Shown in pieces: positions 7,848 through 14,397 of a DNA stretch of 14,397 nucleotides; position 1 is the stretch's first letter; each line of letters opens with the position of its first letter. Below the pieces are notes generated by a model, which searched no databases, was not told where the DNA came from, and saw only the letters and a list, made by a program, of their open reading frames with translations. A program made the translations under genes and the position numbers. The stretch comes from Anaerotignum sp. (GTDB taxonomy: Bacteria; Bacillota; Clostridia; Lachnospirales; Anaerotignaceae), in contig JAHHTU010000041.1 in NCBI GenBank assembly GCA_020024455.1, positions 1 to 14,397 on the forward strand, in the 5' to 3' direction.

Positions 7848-9704
7848 TCAATACATAAAAATTGCTGTAATATCTGTATCAATTTGTTTTGTTTCATTGC
7901 CATCATAATAATACAAATCGCCTTTTTGTGTTTGATAATCATATTGTTTGAAATACGCCAATTTTCCATTAAATTTATACTGCATACTAAACACATCGGT
8001 ATCAATGCGTTTGCTTTTGCCGTCCTGCATTACATACAATTCTCCGCTGCCCGTTGCGGCATTCATATTGCTGATATAATACAGGGCATCTTTGTCTGTG
8101 GCAAAATGAATACCACCTACATTTGCAATATTTTGCTGAGAGCCATTTTCCCAAACGCCCATAGTCCCCACACCATTTTGATAATCTTTATAATATGCGA
8201 CGGTATGGGTATTGCCCAAAAATCCTGCGGTTTCCACATTTTCTTCTGTCAGCACAATTTCACCGTCCACATTTGCCACATGGAGTGTCTGTGTGCCTGT
8301 CATGGGATTGACTTCGTAATATCCCACCATTTTTCCATCTTCTGACAGGAAAATGTTTGCAGGTGTGACAGTATCGCCTGCCAAAGCTACTTTTTGTCCC
8401 GTCGTATTTGCCAAAACCATTTGTGGCACACCATACATCAAACTCATATAATACCCGTACTCGATATCCTCTAACTTGGTCAGTTTGGATATGGGGAGTT
8501 TCTGGGCAGTCGGTGCTTGATAACACACCACAAACGGTGCATCATTTTTCACAGAACTTGCAGAAATCAGGTCTGTGGCAACTTCTGTCAATTTATGGTT
8601 TTGATATACCCAAGCCGTTTGTAACAAAGGTGCAATTCCCTCTTGATTTTGCATGGCTTCCCGAATGGTATCCCTTGCTTGTTTTGCCTGATATGCTTCC
8701 CCATCAGCTTCTGTCAGTTTGGCATCACTTTCTGCCAAATCGTCCTCCACCAAATCGGTGTATAACACTTTGCCATCGGTTTTTGTCATCAACAACACAT
8801 CTGTACCATTGGGCATAACTTCCAAATATGTTACATTTTTTAATATTTCTTTTCCTGCCTGCGTATATTCTTCAAAAACATATGCCGTATATGTTTCTCC
8901 TTCTATACCCGCATAGTAAATCGCATTGGTTTTTGATGCCATAAACGCAATCGCAATATTTTCATGCAGACAGATGGGCTCACTTTCCGCTCTGCTGTCT
9001 TTTGCATATAATGCAATCCCTTTTTCTGTCTGTTTTTGATACATCATATGCTCGCCGCTGCCACTTATGGCATAACTGCCACTTTGTGCCACAATATTTT
9101 TTTCTACCAATACCGTTTCTGTACCATTATATAAGTACAAATCTATTTGCCCTTGTTCCCCCGCTTTGAGCAATATGGCTTTTTCGCCTGTTTGAGACGG
9201 CATATAGTCCATCACGTCTTTTGCGACTTCTTGGTCTGCTTGTTCTTTGGCAACCCCTTTGTGGTATAAATCAAATGTACCATCTTCTTTTGTATTTTTT
9301 GTATAATACAAAGCCGTTCCATCTTCATTGAATGTCGTTCCCCATGCAGTATAATACTGATGATACTGTCCACCGGCAGATAATCCTTCTGCCACCAAAT
9401 ATGGCTCATGTTCCAAATCGTACAGATATAAACTATCTTCTTTCGCATAGGCAACGCCTTTATCCGCAACCTTTTGTTCCTGCTGTTGCGTTACATATAC
9501 CAAATACGCCAATATCGCCCCCAATAACACCAACAACACACCAACCAATCCTCTGTTTTTGTAAAATGGTATTTTTGTCGGTTGTATTTTGGATTGCATT
9601 TGTTGCGTTGTTTCTTCTGCTGTTTCTGCTCCTTCTTCCTGTGTTGTTTGTGTTGTTTCTGTCTGTTCATTTTCAGATTGCTGTTGCACGTCATCTGTTT
9701 TCAT
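7848..9704 (-). CDS. Membrane-anchored beta-propeller-like protein of unknown function
   Basis: I do not recognise a named family. The 618-residue protein has a Gln/Glu/Thr-rich N-terminal tail (1-40, probably cytoplasmic), one transmembrane segment (about 52-71, LVGVLLVLLGAILAYLVYV) and a large domain expected outside the membrane. That domain is made of repeated beta-strand units of the form 'YY...-turn-LY...' (for example ALYYTKN...DLYHKG, AIYYAG, ALYYISN...ELYVMQ, LAYFKQ...DLYYYDG near the end), like TolB/WD40/DUF5050-type propellers. It has no catalytic motif I can see. The ATG lies 12 bases from AAGGAGG (9723-9717). It is immediately upstream of tsaE in the same orientation with a 23-bp gap, so probably co-transcribed. 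A role in envelope sensing or scaffolding is a guess. Confidence 0.85.
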   Translation of the reverse strand: MKTDDVQQQSENEQTETTQTTQEEGAETAEETTQQMQSKIQPTKIPFYKNRGLVGVLLVLLGAILAYLVYVTQQQEQKVADKGVAYAKEDSLYLYDLEHEPYLVAEGLSAGGQYHQYYTAWGTTFNEDGTALYYTKNTKEDGTFDLYHKGVAKEQADQEVAKDVMDYMPSQTGEKAILLKAGEQGQIDLYLYNGTETVLVEKNIVAQSGSYAISGSGEHMMYQKQTEKGIALYAKDSRAESEPICLHENIAIAFMASKTNAIYYAGIEGETYTAYVFEEYTQAGKEILKNVTYLEVMPNGTDVLLMTKTDGKVLYTDLVEDDLAESDAKLTEADGEAYQAKQARDTIREAMQNQEGIAPLLQTAWVYQNHKLTEVATDLISASSVKNDAPFVVCYQAPTAQKLPISKLTKLEDIEYGYYMSLMYGVPQMVLANTTGQKVALAGDTVTPANIFLSEDGKMVGYYEVNPMTGTQTLHVANVDGEIVLTEENVETAGFLGNTHTVAYYKDYQNGVGTMGVWENGSQQNIANVGGIHFATDKDALYYISNMNAATGSGELYVMQDGKSKRIDTDVFSMQYKFNGKLAYFKQYDYQTQKGDLYYYDGNETKQIDTDITAIFMY

Positions 9705-9721
9705 AAATCCTGAAAACCTCC

Positions 9722-9961
9722 TTAAAAATATCTATTTTTCACAGCCCATAACATTTGTCCCAGAAGTTTTGTATGATGGATTTTGATTGTTTTTGGTTTT
9801 TTCTCTGTTTGGACAACAAATATCATCGGAAACTTTTTGTATTTTTTTCTTTTTTTCCCAATGTGCAAGCGTTTTTTCAAACGCCATATTTTTTTGATAT
9901 GCTGATATACTTGCAACCCATATTTGCCATATTGTATATATTGTTTGAAATCCAAATCCAT
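9722..9961 (-). CDS. Possible small lysine-rich protein (79 aa), first gene of the operon
   Basis: A 79-codon reading frame, very rich in Lys, with a basic core (KKRLHIGKKRKKYKK at about 29-43) and no signal peptide or membrane segment; I recognise no family. Support for it being real: an AAAGGGG ribosome-binding-like site lies about 8 bases before the ATG; an extended -10 promoter (9996-9991) would start transcription about 20 bases upstream; and its TAA (9724-9722) overlaps the ribosome binding site of the next gene (9723-9717), a typical coupling arrangement. Against: A-rich sequence makes Lys-rich open frames cheap, and an overlapping 80-codon frame is open on the other strand. It may instead be leader RNA or a relic. 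Confidence 0.45.
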   Translation of the reverse strand: MDLDFKQYIQYGKYGLQVYQHIKKIWRLKKRLHIGKKRKKYKKFPMIFVVQTEKKPKTIKIHHTKLLGQMLWAVKNRYF

Positions 9962-9990
9962 ATAAACTGCCCCTTTCCGAAACTTTACTT

Positions 9991-10019
9991 ATTATAACAC
10001 AGATGTTTTTTTGTTACAA
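9991..10019 (-). promoter_or_regulatory. Promoter of the propeller-tsaE-tsaB-rimI-protease operon
   Basis: On the minus strand: -35 TTGTAA (10019-10014), 17-bp spacer, perfect -10 TATAAT (9996-9991) preceded by TGT, giving an extended -10. It faces away from the M23 peptidase promoter, so the gap is a divergent promoter region. I see no internal terminator between it and the end of the protease gene except the small repeat at 6171-6196. Confidence 0.75.
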
Positions 10020-10026
10020 TAAACGG

Positions 10027-10075
10027 CAATTTTGCCTGTTCAAAATATACTTTTTTTACAAGGCGAGCAAAATTG
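10027..10075. repeat. Spaced inverted repeat in the divergent promoter region
   Basis: CAATTTTGC (10027-10035) and its exact reverse complement GCAAAATTG (10067-10075) lie 31 bp apart between the two divergent -35 boxes. The arrangement could bring together a regulator dimer or form a cruciform, but AT-rich DNA yields such repeats by chance. Confidence 0.3.
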
Positions 10076-10099
10076 TTAAGAAACTATTAACAATATTAA
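10074..10099 (+). promoter_or_regulatory. Tandem OmpR/WalR-like box upstream of the M23 peptidase
   Basis: Hexamers TGTTAA (10074-10079) and TATTAA (10085-10090) are separated by 5 bp (11-bp periodicity), followed by a third TATTAA at 10094-10099. The first pair fits the WalR consensus TGTWAH-N5-TGTWAH with one mismatch. The box lies just upstream of the -35 (10108), an activating position. The same stretch also reads as an inverted repeat ATTGTTAA/TTAACAAT (10072-10079 and 10087-10094). Binding by the adjacent response regulator is inference. Confidence 0.5.
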
Positions 10100-10107
10100 A
10101 GTTTTTA

Positions 10108-10136
10108 TTTACAAATGATATTTTTTTTAGTATACT
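10108..10136 (+). promoter_or_regulatory. Sigma-A promoter of the M23 peptidase gene
   Basis: -35 TTTACA (10108-10113), exactly 17 bp, -10 TATACT (10131-10136), with a run of eight Ts in the spacer. Transcription would begin near 10143. This rules out the in-frame ATG at 10115 as translation start and leaves a leader of about 35 bases before the chosen ATG at 10178. Confidence 0.85.
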
Positions 10137-10177
10137 ATTTTGAGCAAAAATATTACAACATGAGAAAGGTGAGTTTT

Positions 10178-11326
10178 ATGGGCAGCAACCCCACAAGTTC
10201 TAAAAATAAAAGAAAAAAATCACAAAAGAAAAAACAGCAGAAAAAACAATCCACAGCATTATCTGTAAATAAAAACACAGAAGAAATCACAACTGTTGTT
10301 TCCAATGAAACAAACACAGATTGTGCGGTTGCCATTTCAGAACACACAGAAACAACTCTTGAAACAAATACACAGAAAAATCATATTTTTACATTACACA
10401 TATCACATAAAGGCAATATGAAAACCATTGCTTTCAAAAAAAATCATGCCATTGCCGCAGGTGTTGCTGCATTGTTGGTCATTGGCGGTGTTGCTTATAC
10501 CGGTATATCCTATTACCAGACACAACACCGGCTGCAACAATCCCAACAACAACTGCAACAGGCAGAAACCAAAAATATGCAGTTGACAGAAGAAACACAT
10601 CAACTCAAAACAGCAAATGAACAATATGAACAAAATATTGATGCCATACAAGAAAAAGCAACACAATTGGAAAACAAAATGACAGAGCTGGAAAATACAA
10701 AACAACATCTTGCAGATGAAATCACAAATATGGCAAACACAGACACTTCTTCCGCAGAAGTTCTTGCCATACTGAAAGAAAAAACAGCTCCCCAAGAAAA
10801 AACATTCACCAATATCGTTACAACGGCTTATAACAAATCTGCGGCATTGAACGACCAGTTGAAAAAAATGGACGATATGCTCACTACCACAGAAGTGAAT
10901 TTCGTAGATGTGGCAACCAATGTCACGGAAACATTGGCACAACACAGTACGATTCCAACCGGATTGCCTGCAAGTGGTGTCATTACCACAGAATTTAATC
11001 CCACAGGAGATGGAGACCGTGTACACAAAGGTATTGATATTTCCACTCGCAGACAAAGCCGTCCTTTGACTGCAACTGCCTCCGGTACTGTTATTTTTTC
11101 CGGATATGACAACAGCGGCTACGGAAATTATGTCAAAATCGACCATGGCAATGGTTTTGTAACATTATATGGACACAATTCCGAAAATTTGGTACAAGTT
11201 GGTGACAAAGTCAAAAAAGGTGATGTGATTGCCATGTCCGGCTCTACCGGAATGTCCACCGGTATTCATTGTCACTATGAAGTATTGTTAAACGGTGTTT
11301 ACCAAAATCCAAGAGATTATCAATAA
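10178..11326 (+). CDS. Membrane-anchored M23 (LytM) peptidoglycan peptidase
   Basis: Predicted zinc metallo-endopeptidase acting on peptidoglycan cross-links outside the membrane; 382 residues. Order: very basic cytoplasmic N-terminus (KNKRKKSQKKKQQKKQ, 9-24), Thr/Glu-rich stretch, one transmembrane segment (about 91-113), a Gln/Glu-rich coiled coil (about 114-185), a linker, then the LytM domain (about 265-380). Zinc and catalytic residues are present: H283 and D287 (HKGID), H333 (LYGHNS), H364 and H366 (HCHYEV), so it looks active rather than an EnvC-like activator. ATG at 10178 has AGGTGA five bases upstream; an in-frame ATG at 10160 has no such site and leaves too short a leader. It is monocistronic, with its own promoter and terminator, next to a two-component system with a similar upstream box. 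Confidence 0.95.
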   Translation: MGSNPTSSKNKRKKSQKKKQQKKQSTALSVNKNTEEITTVVSNETNTDCAVAISEHTETTLETNTQKNHIFTLHISHKGNMKTIAFKKNHAIAAGVAALLVIGGVAYTGISYYQTQHRLQQSQQQLQQAETKNMQLTEETHQLKTANEQYEQNIDAIQEKATQLENKMTELENTKQHLADEITNMANTDTSSAEVLAILKEKTAPQEKTFTNIVTTAYNKSAALNDQLKKMDDMLTTTEVNFVDVATNVTETLAQHSTIPTGLPASGVITTEFNPTGDGDRVHKGIDISTRRQSRPLTATASGTVIFSGYDNSGYGNYVKIDHGNGFVTLYGHNSENLVQVGDKVKKGDVIAMSGSTGMSTGIHCHYEVLLNGVYQNPRDYQ

Positions 11327-11335
11327 GCTTTTTGC

Positions 11336-11364
11336 AAAAGACAACAGAAATGTTGTCTTTTTTT
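11336..11364 (+). terminator. Rho-independent terminator of the M23 peptidase gene
   Basis: An 11-bp perfect stem AAAAGACAACA (11336-11346) / TGTTGTCTTTT (11351-11361) closes a GAAA tetraloop and runs into seven Ts (11358-11364), starting ten bases past the stop codon. A textbook intrinsic terminator, so the two-component genes need their own promoter. Confidence 0.93.
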
Positions 11365-11370
11365 CATGAT

Positions 11371-11400
11371 TTGGCATTTTATTTTGAAGTATGGTAGAAT
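11371..11400 (+). promoter_or_regulatory. Candidate promoter of the two-component operon
   Basis: -35 TTGGCA (11371-11376) and -10 TAGAAT (11395-11400), each 5/6 to consensus, with an 18-bp spacer. Start would be near 11407, inside the tandem TCTTAA repeats. A second, weaker option lies downstream: -10 TACAAT (11455-11460) with a poor -35 CTGTTA (11432-11437), which would place the repeats upstream as an activator site. Confidence 0.6.
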
Positions 11401-11403
11401 GTT

Positions 11404-11443
11404 TCTTAAAGCAATCTTAAATATTTTCCATCTGTTATCTTAA
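11404..11443 (+). promoter_or_regulatory. TCTTAA direct repeats, putative response-regulator box
   Basis: TCTTAAA occurs three times: 11404-11410, 11415-11421 and 11438-11444. The first two are spaced exactly 11 bp, the helical-turn spacing of OmpR/PhoB-family tandem half-sites, and the third is 23 bp further. Each hexamer is a 5/6 match to the WalR half-site TGTWAH. They lie directly upstream of an OmpR-family regulator gene, suggesting autoregulation: repression if the promoter at 11371-11400 is used, activation if the 11455 -10 is used. Confidence 0.55.
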
Positions 11444-11490
11444 ACGGAAGATATTACAATAAAAATAGGATTTCGGAGGTGTCTGATTTT

Positions 11491-12189
11491 ATGTATAATA
11501 TTTTAATTTGCGACGACGAAAAAGATATTGTTTCTGCCTTGTCGATTTATCTTTCCACAGAACACTACAATATTTTCACCGCATTCACAGGGCAAGAGGC
11601 CATTGATGTTGTTGCCAAACATGATATCCATTTGATATTGATGGATATTATGATGCCGCAAATGGACGGTATTTCTGCCACTGTCAAATTGCGGGAACAA
11701 TGCAATATCCCCATTATATTATTGACAGCCAAAAGCGAAGATACCGACAAAATATTAGGCTTGAATATCGGAGCAGATGACTACATCACAAAACCCTTCA
11801 ACCCCATCGAAGTGATTGCCCGTGTCAAGTCCCATTTACGTCGCTATACTTCCCTAGGCGGTATGACAAAAAAGGCATCTCATTTGGTCATAGGGGGCAT
11901 TGATTTAGACGATGAAGCAAAAATTGTGACCGTTGACGGCGAAACCGTATCGCTCACCCCCAGTGAATACAATATCTTAAAACTGTTAATGGAAAACCCC
12001 GGTCGTGTATTTTCCTCCAACCAAATTTATGAGCAGATTTGGAATGAAGATGCTTATGGTTCCGGCAGTGTGGTTGCGGTACATATTCGTCACTTACGTG
12101 AAAAAATAGAAATCAATCCTTCCGAACCTCGTTATCTGAAAGTTGTATGGGGACTTGGTTATAAAATGGAAAAGGAGGCAAAAGAATGA
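11491..12189 (+). CDS. OmpR-family two-component response regulator
   Basis: DNA-binding response regulator, 232 residues. The receiver domain (1-115) has the acidic pocket D8/D9, phosphoacceptor D52 in LMDIMMP, T79 and K101 in TKPF. The C-terminal winged-helix domain (about 130-230) has the typical LTPSEYNILKLLMENPGRVFS and VAVHIRHLREKIE segments. The chosen ATG has GGAGGTG (11475-11481) nine bases upstream. The upstream in-frame GTG at 11479 lies inside that ribosome binding site and is rejected. The stop overlaps the kinase ATG (ATGA), so the pair is co-translated. Its target genes are not named by sequence, but tandem 11-bp-spaced repeats upstream of itself and of the M23 peptidase make both candidates. 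Confidence 0.96.
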   Translation: MYNILICDDEKDIVSALSIYLSTEHYNIFTAFTGQEAIDVVAKHDIHLILMDIMMPQMDGISATVKLREQCNIPIILLTAKSEDTDKILGLNIGADDYITKPFNPIEVIARVKSHLRRYTSLGGMTKKASHLVIGGIDLDDEAKIVTVDGETVSLTPSEYNILKLLMENPGRVFSSNQIYEQIWNEDAYGSGSVVAVHIRHLREKIEINPSEPRYLKVVWGLGYKMEKEAKE

Positions 12190-14126
12190 AAAAAATCGCC
12201 CATTCTGTTTGGGTAAAACTTTGTTTGATTTTATTGACATTGGTTTTCGGTATTGGTGCGATATACAGCACATATGCCATTTCATTTTCTTTCGATTATG
12301 GTTTATTTGATTTCGATGGTTCCAAACCACAAGTTTCTTATTATGATACTAACTGGTGTCATAGCATCACAAGCAATTATGCACAAGATGTCATGTATGG
12401 TTATTTAAATGGTATGCAACCGCATGACTTAGAAAGTTTTTTTGCATCTAACCCCAATTTTTCATTTGCATTATACGATGAAAAGCAACAGTTGATTGCA
12501 TCTACCCCAAAACCGGAGAAGATTGGTTATGAAACCACATTAAAATTCAGTACATCTGCATCTTATATGTATGAGGGTAACAGCACATATTTTAACAATA
12601 TCGAAGATACAGAAACACCATGTACCATATATGCTTATGTAGCTGACCCGCTGACCGGCTCCAACAACTATACCGCCACAAACACGATATTTATGTTTAT
12701 CGACTCCATTGGAGAAGTATGGTTTGTATTGGCAGGGATTAGCATATTGTTGTGTCTGGGTGCTTTGGTTTGTTTGCTTTGTGTGGCAGGGCATCGTCCC
12801 CATACAGATGAAATTGTATTGAATATACAAGACAAAATTCCTTTGGAACTTTATGCAGCCATTGCTTTTTTCAGCATCAGTGTCTGTACGGCATTTACGG
12901 CAGATGTCAGTTTTCCACCATATTGGAATGCGTTTCGGTTTTTAGAATTGACTATGGGGCTGTTTGCTTTGGAAGCACTTTCACTTGCCACCATATTGAC
13001 CATCACCACACGTCTGAAAAAAGGTGCTTGGTGGAAAAACACCCTTTTGTATCGTTTGGAACACAGCACATCACCATTATACAAAGCCATTGGGCATAGC
13101 ATCAAAGAGGCAATCCATGCGTTACCTGTGATATGGAAAGTGATTGTGATATGGTTTTTTATTTCTTGTTTGTATGTACTGTTTAGCTTTATGCCACCTT
13201 TGACCATTTTGCTAAACACAGTACTTTTGCTTGTGCTTGCAACCATCGCTGTACAATGGCAAAAACTGTATCGTGCAGGCAAACAGCTTGCAGAAGGTAA
13301 TCTGGATTACAAAATCGACACAAAGCGTATGTTTTCCACATTCAAACAACATAGCGAAAACCTGAATAACATTTCAAAAGGCATTGCCATTGCATTGGAG
13401 CAGAAAATGAAAAGCGAACGCTTGCGTACAGAATTGATTACAAATGTTTCCCATGATATCAAAACACCTTTGACATCTATCATCAATTATGTAGACTTGC
13501 TGAAAAAAGAAGATTTACCCGCACAGGCATCTGACTATGTCGATGTATTAGACCGTCAGTCCAACCGTTTGAAAAAACTGACAGAAGATTTGGTGGAAGC
13601 CTCCAAAGCCTCCACGGGCAATATGCAATGCCATTTAGCTCCTTTGGATATTGCGGAATTGATACAGCAATCCATTGCAGAATACAGCGAAAAATTGGAA
13701 AAGGCACAACTGGAACCCATTGTTTCCACAACAGAAAACAAATCGGTTTTCATATTGGCAGACGGCAATTTGATGTGGCGTGTATTGAGCAATTTGTTAA
13801 ACAACGCTTGCAAATATTCACAACCCAACACCCGCCTTTATTTCCAAATCAAACAAAATGATGACAATGTTTGGATTACGGTCAAAAATATCTCTCGGGA
13901 ACAACTCAATATTGCCCCCGATGAATTGATGGAACGTTTTGTCAGAGGAGACAGTTCCCGTTCCACAGAAGGCAGCGGCTTGGGATTGAACATCGCACGC
14001 TCTTTGGTAGAATTACAAAAAGGGAAATTTCAAATTTCCATAGATGGCGACTTGTTTAAGGCACAAATCCGTTGTGTCAAAGCCACCACCCAACAGCCGA
14101 CAGTATCCTTGTCAAAAGAAGCATAA
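12186..14126 (+). CDS. Six-pass membrane sensor histidine kinase
   Basis: Partner kinase of the preceding regulator, 646 residues. Predicted membrane segments: about 11-33, then an external domain (34-175, containing Cys58 and Cys146), followed by about 176-201, 221-238, 251-273, 313-335 and 338-357. A HAMP-like linker (about 358-410, with AEGNLDYKID) leads to the H-box ELITNVSHDIKTPLTS with phosphoacceptor H423. The ATPase domain has the N-box NLLNNACKYS (536-545), ERFVRGDSSRS (583-593) and the G-box GSGLGLNIA (596-604). Both catalytic parts look intact. ATG overlaps the regulator stop by 4 bp, and AAGGAGG (12172-12178) lies 7 bases upstream. The signal sensed is unknown; location beside an M23 peptidase suggests the envelope. 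Confidence 0.95.
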   Translation: MKKIAHSVWVKLCLILLTLVFGIGAIYSTYAISFSFDYGLFDFDGSKPQVSYYDTNWCHSITSNYAQDVMYGYLNGMQPHDLESFFASNPNFSFALYDEKQQLIASTPKPEKIGYETTLKFSTSASYMYEGNSTYFNNIEDTETPCTIYAYVADPLTGSNNYTATNTIFMFIDSIGEVWFVLAGISILLCLGALVCLLCVAGHRPHTDEIVLNIQDKIPLELYAAIAFFSISVCTAFTADVSFPPYWNAFRFLELTMGLFALEALSLATILTITTRLKKGAWWKNTLLYRLEHSTSPLYKAIGHSIKEAIHALPVIWKVIVIWFFISCLYVLFSFMPPLTILLNTVLLLVLATIAVQWQKLYRAGKQLAEGNLDYKIDTKRMFSTFKQHSENLNNISKGIAIALEQKMKSERLRTELITNVSHDIKTPLTSIINYVDLLKKEDLPAQASDYVDVLDRQSNRLKKLTEDLVEASKASTGNMQCHLAPLDIAELIQQSIAEYSEKLEKAQLEPIVSTTENKSVFILADGNLMWRVLSNLLNNACKYSQPNTRLYFQIKQNDDNVWITVKNISREQLNIAPDELMERFVRGDSSRSTEGSGLGLNIARSLVELQKGKFQISIDGDLFKAQIRCVKATTQQPTVSLSKEA

Positions 14127-14136
14127 TGTATCACCC

Positions 14137-14168
14137 AAAAACAACGATAGAAACTATCGTTGTTTTTT
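14137..14168 (+). terminator. Rho-independent terminator of the two-component operon
   Basis: A 14-bp perfect stem AAAAACAACGATAG (14137-14150) / CTATCGTTGTTTTT (14154-14167) with an AAA loop and a T run to 14168, ten bases beyond the kinase stop. A clear intrinsic terminator. Confidence 0.93.
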
Positions 14169-14397
14169 CTGTATAAATCACCCATATACCACAGTGATAT
14201 TTTGCCAAAAATTCTTTTTTTTATGACAAAAAATAATATTATTCTTTTTTTCTGTTTCCCATATTGATAAAATTTAGGCTAACTTTTTCCCCTGCTTTTT
14301 TCTGTTATTTTTCTTTTCATCTTTCCATCAAAAACAAAAAACATTGATTTTTCAATCGTTTTTGCATTTTTTATAAACAAATACACTTTGTATTTTC
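14169..14397. other. T-rich non-coding tail of the window
   Basis: About 230 bases of T-rich (plus strand) sequence with no supportable gene. It contains a 12-bp palindrome AATAATATTATT (14232-14243) and a pyrimidine-rich run (about 14283-14327). It is probably an intergenic region between the kinase operon and a gene beyond the right edge. Confidence 0.6.
14337..14363 (-). terminator. Possible terminator of a leftward gene beyond the window
   Basis: AAAAAC-ATTGA (14337-14347) pairs with TCAAT-C-GTTTTT (14352-14363) around a TTTT loop with one bulged base. On the minus strand the hairpin is followed by a run of Ts interrupted by one G, as for an intrinsic terminator. It would serve a gene coming in from the right edge, which cannot be seen. 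Confidence 0.35.

Noticed and set aside
7752..8345. 197-codon plus-strand frame over tsaE start and the propeller gene
   Set aside because: Antisense to a well-supported operon; hydrophobic Ile/Phe/Cys-rich translation with no ribosome binding site that stands out.
9755..9997. 80-codon plus-strand frame opposite the small lysine-rich ORF
   Set aside because: Phe/Ile-rich complement of Lys-rich codons, and no promoter in that direction. The minus-strand frame has the better signals.
10074..10092. TnrA/GlnR-type nitrogen box (TGTNA-N7-TNACA)
   Set aside because: TGTTA and TAACA are present, but the spacer is 9 rather than 7 bp; the 11-bp tandem reading fits better.
10115..10177. Upstream in-frame ATGs for the M23 peptidase at 10115 and 10160
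   Set aside because: 10115 lies within the promoter. 10160 has no ribosome binding site and sits only about 17 bases from the expected transcription start.
10403..11146. 247-codon minus-strand frame over the M23 peptidase gene
   Set aside because: Antisense shadow of a gene with all LytM residues; very high Cys and Phe content.
11479..11490. GTG start for the response regulator at 11479
   Set aside because: The GTG is part of the GGAGGTG ribosome binding site serving the ATG at 11491.
14044..14226. 60-codon plus-strand frame over the end of the kinase gene
   Set aside because: Overlaps the kinase in another frame, runs through the terminator and has no ribosome binding site.
14283..14330. 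Short minus-strand ORF (13 codons, MKRKITEKSRGKS) in the tail
   Set aside because: Too short, no usable ribosome binding site spacing, and explained by the purine-rich minus strand.

Overview
The window looks like an ordinary, low-GC chromosomal segment of an anaerobic Firmicute, most likely class Clostridia and possibly Lachnospirales. This rests on strong AGGAGG-type ribosome binding sites, sigma-A type promoters, T-tailed hairpin terminators and the gene content (copper-amine-oxidase-like/AMIN/Amidase_3 cell-wall protein, LonH-like protease, six-pass histidine kinase with an ELITNVSHDIKTPLTS H-box). The taxon is inferred; no 16S or species marker is present. There is no mobile element, phage gene, CRISPR array or rRNA.

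Left part (1-3503, all on the minus strand): a tRNA-Arg(TCT) with its own strong promoter. Next to it is a translationally coupled pair, a YfcE/YsnB-type metallophosphoesterase preceded by the RdgB/HAM1 nucleotide-sanitising pyrophosphatase, with its own TATAAT promoter. Upstream of that pair is a secreted N-acetylmuramoyl-L-alanine amidase with its own promoter and a strong terminator.

Middle part (3660-9996, minus strand): an apparent operon led by an extended -10 promoter. In transcription order it holds a possible small lysine-rich protein (79 aa), a membrane-anchored beta-propeller-like protein of unknown function, tsaE, tsaB and rimI (tRNA t6A synthesis and ribosomal S18 acetylation), and a LonH/YcbZ-type ATP-dependent protease. 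A 15-bp hairpin follows the protease. tsaD, often next to tsaB/rimI, is not here; the protease gene takes that position.

Right part (10074-14167, plus strand): divergently transcribed are a membrane-anchored LytM/M23 peptidase with its own promoter and terminator, then a two-component system (OmpR-family regulator and six-TM histidine kinase overlapping by ATGA). Both plus-strand promoter regions carry the same kind of tandem hexamer, TNTTAA repeated at exactly 11 bp. This is the spacing bound by OmpR/PhoB-family dimers and resembles the WalR box (TGTWAH-N5-TGTWAH). The simplest reading is a small cell-envelope regulon in which the regulator controls itself and the neighbouring peptidoglycan hydrolase; this is the most interesting inference in the window. 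The last 230 bases are T-rich and hold no gene I can support.
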